The notes beneath the pieces were generated by a model. The model was given only the letters and a program-made list of their open reading frames with translations. It was not told the origin of the DNA and did not search any database. 64,000 nucleotides of DNA. It comes from Ischnura elegans (taxonomy: Eukaryota > Arthropoda > Insecta > Odonata > Coenagrionidae). The translations under genes were made by a program, and so were the position numbers. Positions 60,525-64,000 of the stretch are shown in pieces. Within the stretch, counting starts at the first letter, position 1. Each line of letters opens with the position of its first letter. Location of the stretch: assembly GCF_921293095.1 (NCBI RefSeq), contig NC_060246.1:132928198-132992197 (forward strand). Direction: 5' to 3'.

Positions 60525-61877
60525 CTGTGAATATTTCGAGCGTCCCGGTCGTTAACAACCAGTAATCCACACCGAGACTAATTACTATCGAACACACTCG
60601 CGCAATTTGCATTCAAAATGTCAGCCGAAAATTTAATCAAATAGGGTATCCCCCTTCTGTTCGGGATGTGCGCTCATCATTTCAATAGGGAGCTATCAAT
60701 TTTGAAGTTAAAAATGCTAGTGGCGACCACCAATTAATGCAGAATCAAATTCAGAAGGGTTAATACCCGGCAGAAACATAACATGATTACATGTAGTGAT
60801 TATGGGACCAATATGGTGATCATGGAAATTTCAATAGTGAAAGCAGAAAGTATCACTGTATTTTTACGTTCTCAAGGTTTTCCGCCATTCTTTCCCCGTC
60901 GTGGAAGCTGTACGATCTAATCATGAACTTCCATAGCAGACGGGATGAAAGGTTTTGTGCACGGAAATTACAGTGAGAAGAGTGCATTACGTTCACCAAT
61001 CAATGTAATTGAGAGATTTTATTATTTAGGCCATCTAAGTCCCATTATAAATGTACAGAAGGATATACTTTTAGTTGATACACCACAAAACAAATTAGAA
61101 ATGTTATCAGTTGATTTCCCCAAAAAAAATTCTTAAACCAAAGTAACCAGTTCCCTAAAAATGACCATGACGTCTTCTTTTCATGGCAAGACTAAAAGTT
61201 ATATAGAAATAAAAATCACGTGCCAACATAAATTTGAAGTGGACACCCCAGAAAATTCAAGCTGCAATGAAATAAAACACTTGATATGAGATACACGCAG
61301 CACGAAGGAAATGGAAAAAATGACTTTTGCTCCGTCCTCGGTTTCGTATAATAAGAATGATACGATTTCAAAAATAGTAAAATGGATAGTTACCTTGTTA
61401 GCTTGGTTGATTCCTTAGCATACGGTATTTTTTCTTCATTTTATAAAATAATGTACCGTATTTTTTTCATATCAGAACTTAAAAATCTTCAAATAAGGAA
61501 TTTAATCCTCCAGGCGAACAATTTTTCTGATTAAAAAAATAATTTGATGCGAATTCCAGGACTTTATAACAAATGCACATACGCAAAAGAACCTGGTGAA
61601 GATGATTAAGTATCTGAAGAAACCCGGCTCATGGCGATAGGCGATTTAGCAATAGTAATTAGTAATTCGATCGAGTCCAGGTGAACACCGAAGAAGACCT
61701 ACAGAGGGTCAAATAGGATACATGTGCACGTTTAAACTCTGAAATCAACACATTACCTTTAAGCACCAAAGCTACTGTTGTACGCGAGCCACAAAAACTT
61801 AGTGTATGTCATGTTAATGCTCAATCTTTATTTGCGCACATTGATGAATTTAGACATTATTTTTATGCAAAAAGTAT
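60525..61877 (-). other. start of the upstream aminopeptidase intron
   Basis: AT-rich with no exon of the missing N-terminal part. It ends with a 208-bp sequence (61668-61875) identical to part of the LINE that follows. Confidence 0.75.
61668..61875 (+). repeat. exact 208-bp copy of the LINE ORF1/ORF2 junction
   Basis: Identical to 62910-63117 at a constant offset of 1242 bp. The 13-bp direct repeat TTTAGCAATAGTA occurs just outside it at 61645-61657 and 61878-61890. Confidence 0.95.
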
Positions 61878-61962
61878 TTTAGCAATAGTATTTGAAGATT
61901 CACAGTCTCGCTCAGGCAGTGAAGGTGAACGGTCGTGTTGTTCGCGGTCGCTCGGTTTTCGC

Positions 61963-62958
61963 TTGAGACCTATTCTCGCTCGCCTCGTAATGCCCAATTG
62001 CGTAATATGTGGCCTTCCGACAAAACGCGGCTCTAGCCTCTCCTGCAGTGCATGCAAGAGTTTGCAACATCCGTCCTGCAATTCTCTAACTGAGGAGGAC
62101 TTCAGGACAATCCTAGATCTGCAAAAGCCGTGGACGTGCAGCAAATGTCTTGGGAAACATCGCCTAGACCGCAGAGAGGAAACCCCCGTGAGAGGCATCC
62201 GTGTTGCGTCTCCTACTCTTCCGGGCGAGGAGGAAACCACAAAGGAGCTGTTGCAGACCCTTCTGCTGCGAGTCAACTCCATCCACGACGAGCAGATTGC
62301 ATTTAAGGATACCATCTCTACATGGCAGGTATCTGTGAGTGAGCACGCGAAGTCTATTGAGCTTATTAACGATAACCTCTCAAAATTAAGTAATAAGCTG
62401 GATGAGCTCTTGAGTGAAAATAAAGTTCTCACTAGCAAACTGTCCGATTGTGAAGTTCGCTTAAACCAAATTGAGCAGGAGCAATTGCGGAATGTGGTAG
62501 AGATAAGAGGTATTCCTACGTCTGACGTTGAAGTTGTTGATTCCCTCGTTATTGCAACGGGATTATCTTTGGGGTTAAAAGTTGACATCAATGATATTGA
62601 CTATGCATTCCGCGTTGGTAGTCGCTCAGTGGATCACTCAAGCCGTGCAATTTTAGTACGCTTCATGAGGTCCCGTGTTGCAGAGGAATTTGTCCAGCTA
62701 CGTAAAAGGAAAAGAAATTTATACTTGAAGGACTTAGATGTGCCCCATTTGAAGCCCTATTCACTAAATCCCCTCATCTATGTAAATGAATCATTGACTC
62801 CACTTAACAGAAAACTACACAGCATAGCCCGCAGCCTAAGAAAGGAGGGTAAAATCAAGTTTGTCTGGATAAGAAATGGAAAAGTGTATGTAAGAAAAAG
62901 TGAAGGTGCCGATCGAGTCCAGGTGAACACCGAAGAAGACCTACAGAGGGTCAAATAG
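61963..62958 (+). CDS. LINE ORF1 (PHD finger, coiled coil, FP-like C-terminus)
   Basis: 331 residues if translation starts at 61963; a second Met at 61990 (MPNCVICG) is equally plausible. Residues ~12-65 form a Cys4-His-Cys3 PHD-like finger (CVICG, CSACKSLQHPSC, WTCSKC). Residues ~85-165 are a coiled-coil-like stretch rich in Leu, Lys and Asn. The C-terminal part, from RNVVEIRGIP through IDYAFRVGSR to YVNESLTPLNRKL and NGKVYVRK, resembles the baculovirus-FP-like domain common in ORF1 of such elements. ORF1 proteins bind the element RNA. It ends with TAG at 62956-62958. Confidence 0.85.
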   Translation: MRPILARLVMPNCVICGLPTKRGSSLSCSACKSLQHPSCNSLTEEDFRTILDLQKPWTCSKCLGKHRLDRREETPVRGIRVASPTLPGEEETTKELLQTLLLRVNSIHDEQIAFKDTISTWQVSVSEHAKSIELINDNLSKLSNKLDELLSENKVLTSKLSDCEVRLNQIEQEQLRNVVEIRGIPTSDVEVVDSLVIATGLSLGLKVDINDIDYAFRVGSRSVDHSSRAILVRFMRSRVAEEFVQLRKRKRNLYLKDLDVPHLKPYSLNPLIYVNESLTPLNRKLHSIARSLRKEGKIKFVWIRNGKVYVRKSEGADRVQVNTEEDLQRVK

Positions 62959-64000
62959 GATACATGTGCACGTTTAAACTCTGAAATCAACACATTACCT
63001 TTAAGCACCAAAGCTACTGTTGTACGCGAGCCACAAAAACTTAGTGTATGTCATGTTAATGCTCAATCTTTATTTGCGCACATTGATGAATTTAGACATT
63101 ATTTTTATGCAAAAAGTTATCATTTAATTGGAATATCCGAAACCTGGCTGAAAGAACACATAAACAATAATATGGTAAACCTCCAAAATTATCAGTTAAT
63201 TCGGAATGATCGACTCGATAGAGTTGGTGGTGGTGTGGCTGCGTATATCCATGATCGCTTTAATTGTAAAGTCCTTGAAAAGTCCGATGGTACTCCTCGA
63301 AAACCTGAATTTATGTTTATTGATGTCTCTAATGCTAATGGCAAGTTATTGTTTGTAGTCATGTATAGACCACCAAATAGTTGCTATGTATGTGATGATT
63401 TTGAAACCTTAATATGTAAGTACATACCTATGTATAAAAATGTCATTATTTGTGGGGATTTCAACATTGATGTGCTTAAAGATACACGTAAGAGTGCTTA
63501 TCTTAAGAATTTATTGTTTAGTTATAATCTTCATCTGCCTTCTTTTCAAGCCACACATATTCTGGAATCAAGTCAGACTTTGCTTGACCTAATCATTGTT
63601 GACGATGCCAGAAAAGGGGATGACTTTGGTCAAGAATCTGTGAACTTTCTATCAGAGCATGACTTAGTGTATGTGAACTATATTTTCAACCCGACACCAT
63701 ATAAACCTCCTGAAATCTGTTTCCGGGATTTGGCTAAACTTGATTACGTTATGTTTGAAATGGACTGGAACGGTCTATCATGGGAGGATTTCTTTTTAAC
63801 GCGTGATGTCAATGAAAAAGTGGCAATATTCAATTCCCACCTTACTTGTCTTTTAGATAGACACGCCCCCATTAAAAAAATAAAATTAAGACGTAACCCA
63901 TGTCCCTGGCTCTCTCAAGAAATACAAAACGCCATGAGTCACAGAGATTCTTTACGTAGGCACTTTCGAAGAACTCGGTCTGCTCAAAAATACAATGAAT
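62959..64000 (+). CDS. LINE ORF2, AP endonuclease domain (partial)
   Basis: The frame is open for 347 codons from directly after the ORF1 TAG to the window end, in the same frame as ORF1. Endonuclease blocks in order: VCHVNAQSL, LIGISETWL (catalytic Glu), VGGGVAAYI, MYRPPNS, VIICGDFNID, LLDLIIVDD and LSEHDLVYV (His of the active site). There is no in-frame ATG before the endonuclease; the first, at 63172, falls after SETWL. The start coordinate is therefore the start of the open frame, not a proven initiation codon. Confidence 0.85.

Larger units (their letters stand above)
61891..64000 (+). mobile_element. non-LTR retrotransposon (LINE), truncated by window edge
   Basis: Contains an ~70-100-bp 5' leader, an intact ORF1, and ORF2 starting with an intact AP-type endonuclease; reverse transcriptase would lie beyond 64000. 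The PHD-plus-FP ORF1 with AP endonuclease fits arthropod CR1/Jockey-group elements. It sits in an aminopeptidase intron, antisense to the gene. The 5' boundary is approximate. Confidence 0.85.

Noticed and set aside
61863-62591. 242-codon minus-strand frame
   Set aside because: Antisense shadow of LINE ORF1.
1-64000. CRISPR arrays, operons, bacterial promoters or riboswitches
   Set aside because: The window is eukaryotic; no regularly spaced short repeats or prokaryotic gene structure were seen.

Overview
The window looks like nuclear DNA of an arthropod, most likely an insect. It is AT-rich, with multi-kilobase introns, spliced animal genes, intron-containing tRNA-Tyr genes and many transposable elements. 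The species cannot be named from the sequence. Two protein-coding genes lie head-to-tail on the minus strand. The first is a complete heparan sulfate 3-O-sulfotransferase of the Drosophila Hs3st-B type: four coding exons plus a 5' non-coding exon, from about 26650 down to 12757, 381 residues. The second is the 3' part of an M1-family zinc aminopeptidase (aminopeptidase N-like): twelve exons from 60524 down to 27136, 793 complete residues, with the 5' end beyond the right edge. All exon junctions in both genes are phase-consistent. About 0.5 kb separates the aminopeptidase stop from the sulfotransferase first exon.

Region by region. 1-12756 is the 3' flank of the sulfotransferase; it has no clear gene but holds a Harbinger-like element (4906-6022) and a 2-kb element with long inverted ends (6056-8113). 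12757-26650 is the sulfotransferase gene. Its introns carry a Tigger/mariner-like MITE, a foldback element, a hAT-like MITE and, in intron 1, a full-length Ty3/gypsy retrotransposon with two identical 161-bp LTRs and a 5-bp target duplication. 27136-60524 is the aminopeptidase. Its introns hold six tRNA-Tyr(GTA) genes in two duplicated blocks, a 2-kb CTGTTC-rich element, a hAT-like MITE, a dead LINE 3' fragment and several hairpin elements. 60525-64000 lies in the next upstream intron and contains a non-LTR retrotransposon on the plus strand, with ORF1 (PHD finger, coiled coil, FP-like domain) and the start of ORF2 (AP-type endonuclease), cut by the window end.

The two cellular genes have unrelated jobs: Golgi modification of heparan sulfate, and extracellular peptide trimming. 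No operon-like logic links them. The observations most worth following are a family of foldback retroposon-like elements sharing a small conserved hairpin motif (clustered at 58.9-60.35 kb), the tRNA-Tyr array spread by ~540-bp tandem units inside introns, and the LINE whose ORF2 follows ORF1 in frame after a single amber stop with no AUG before the endonuclease domain.
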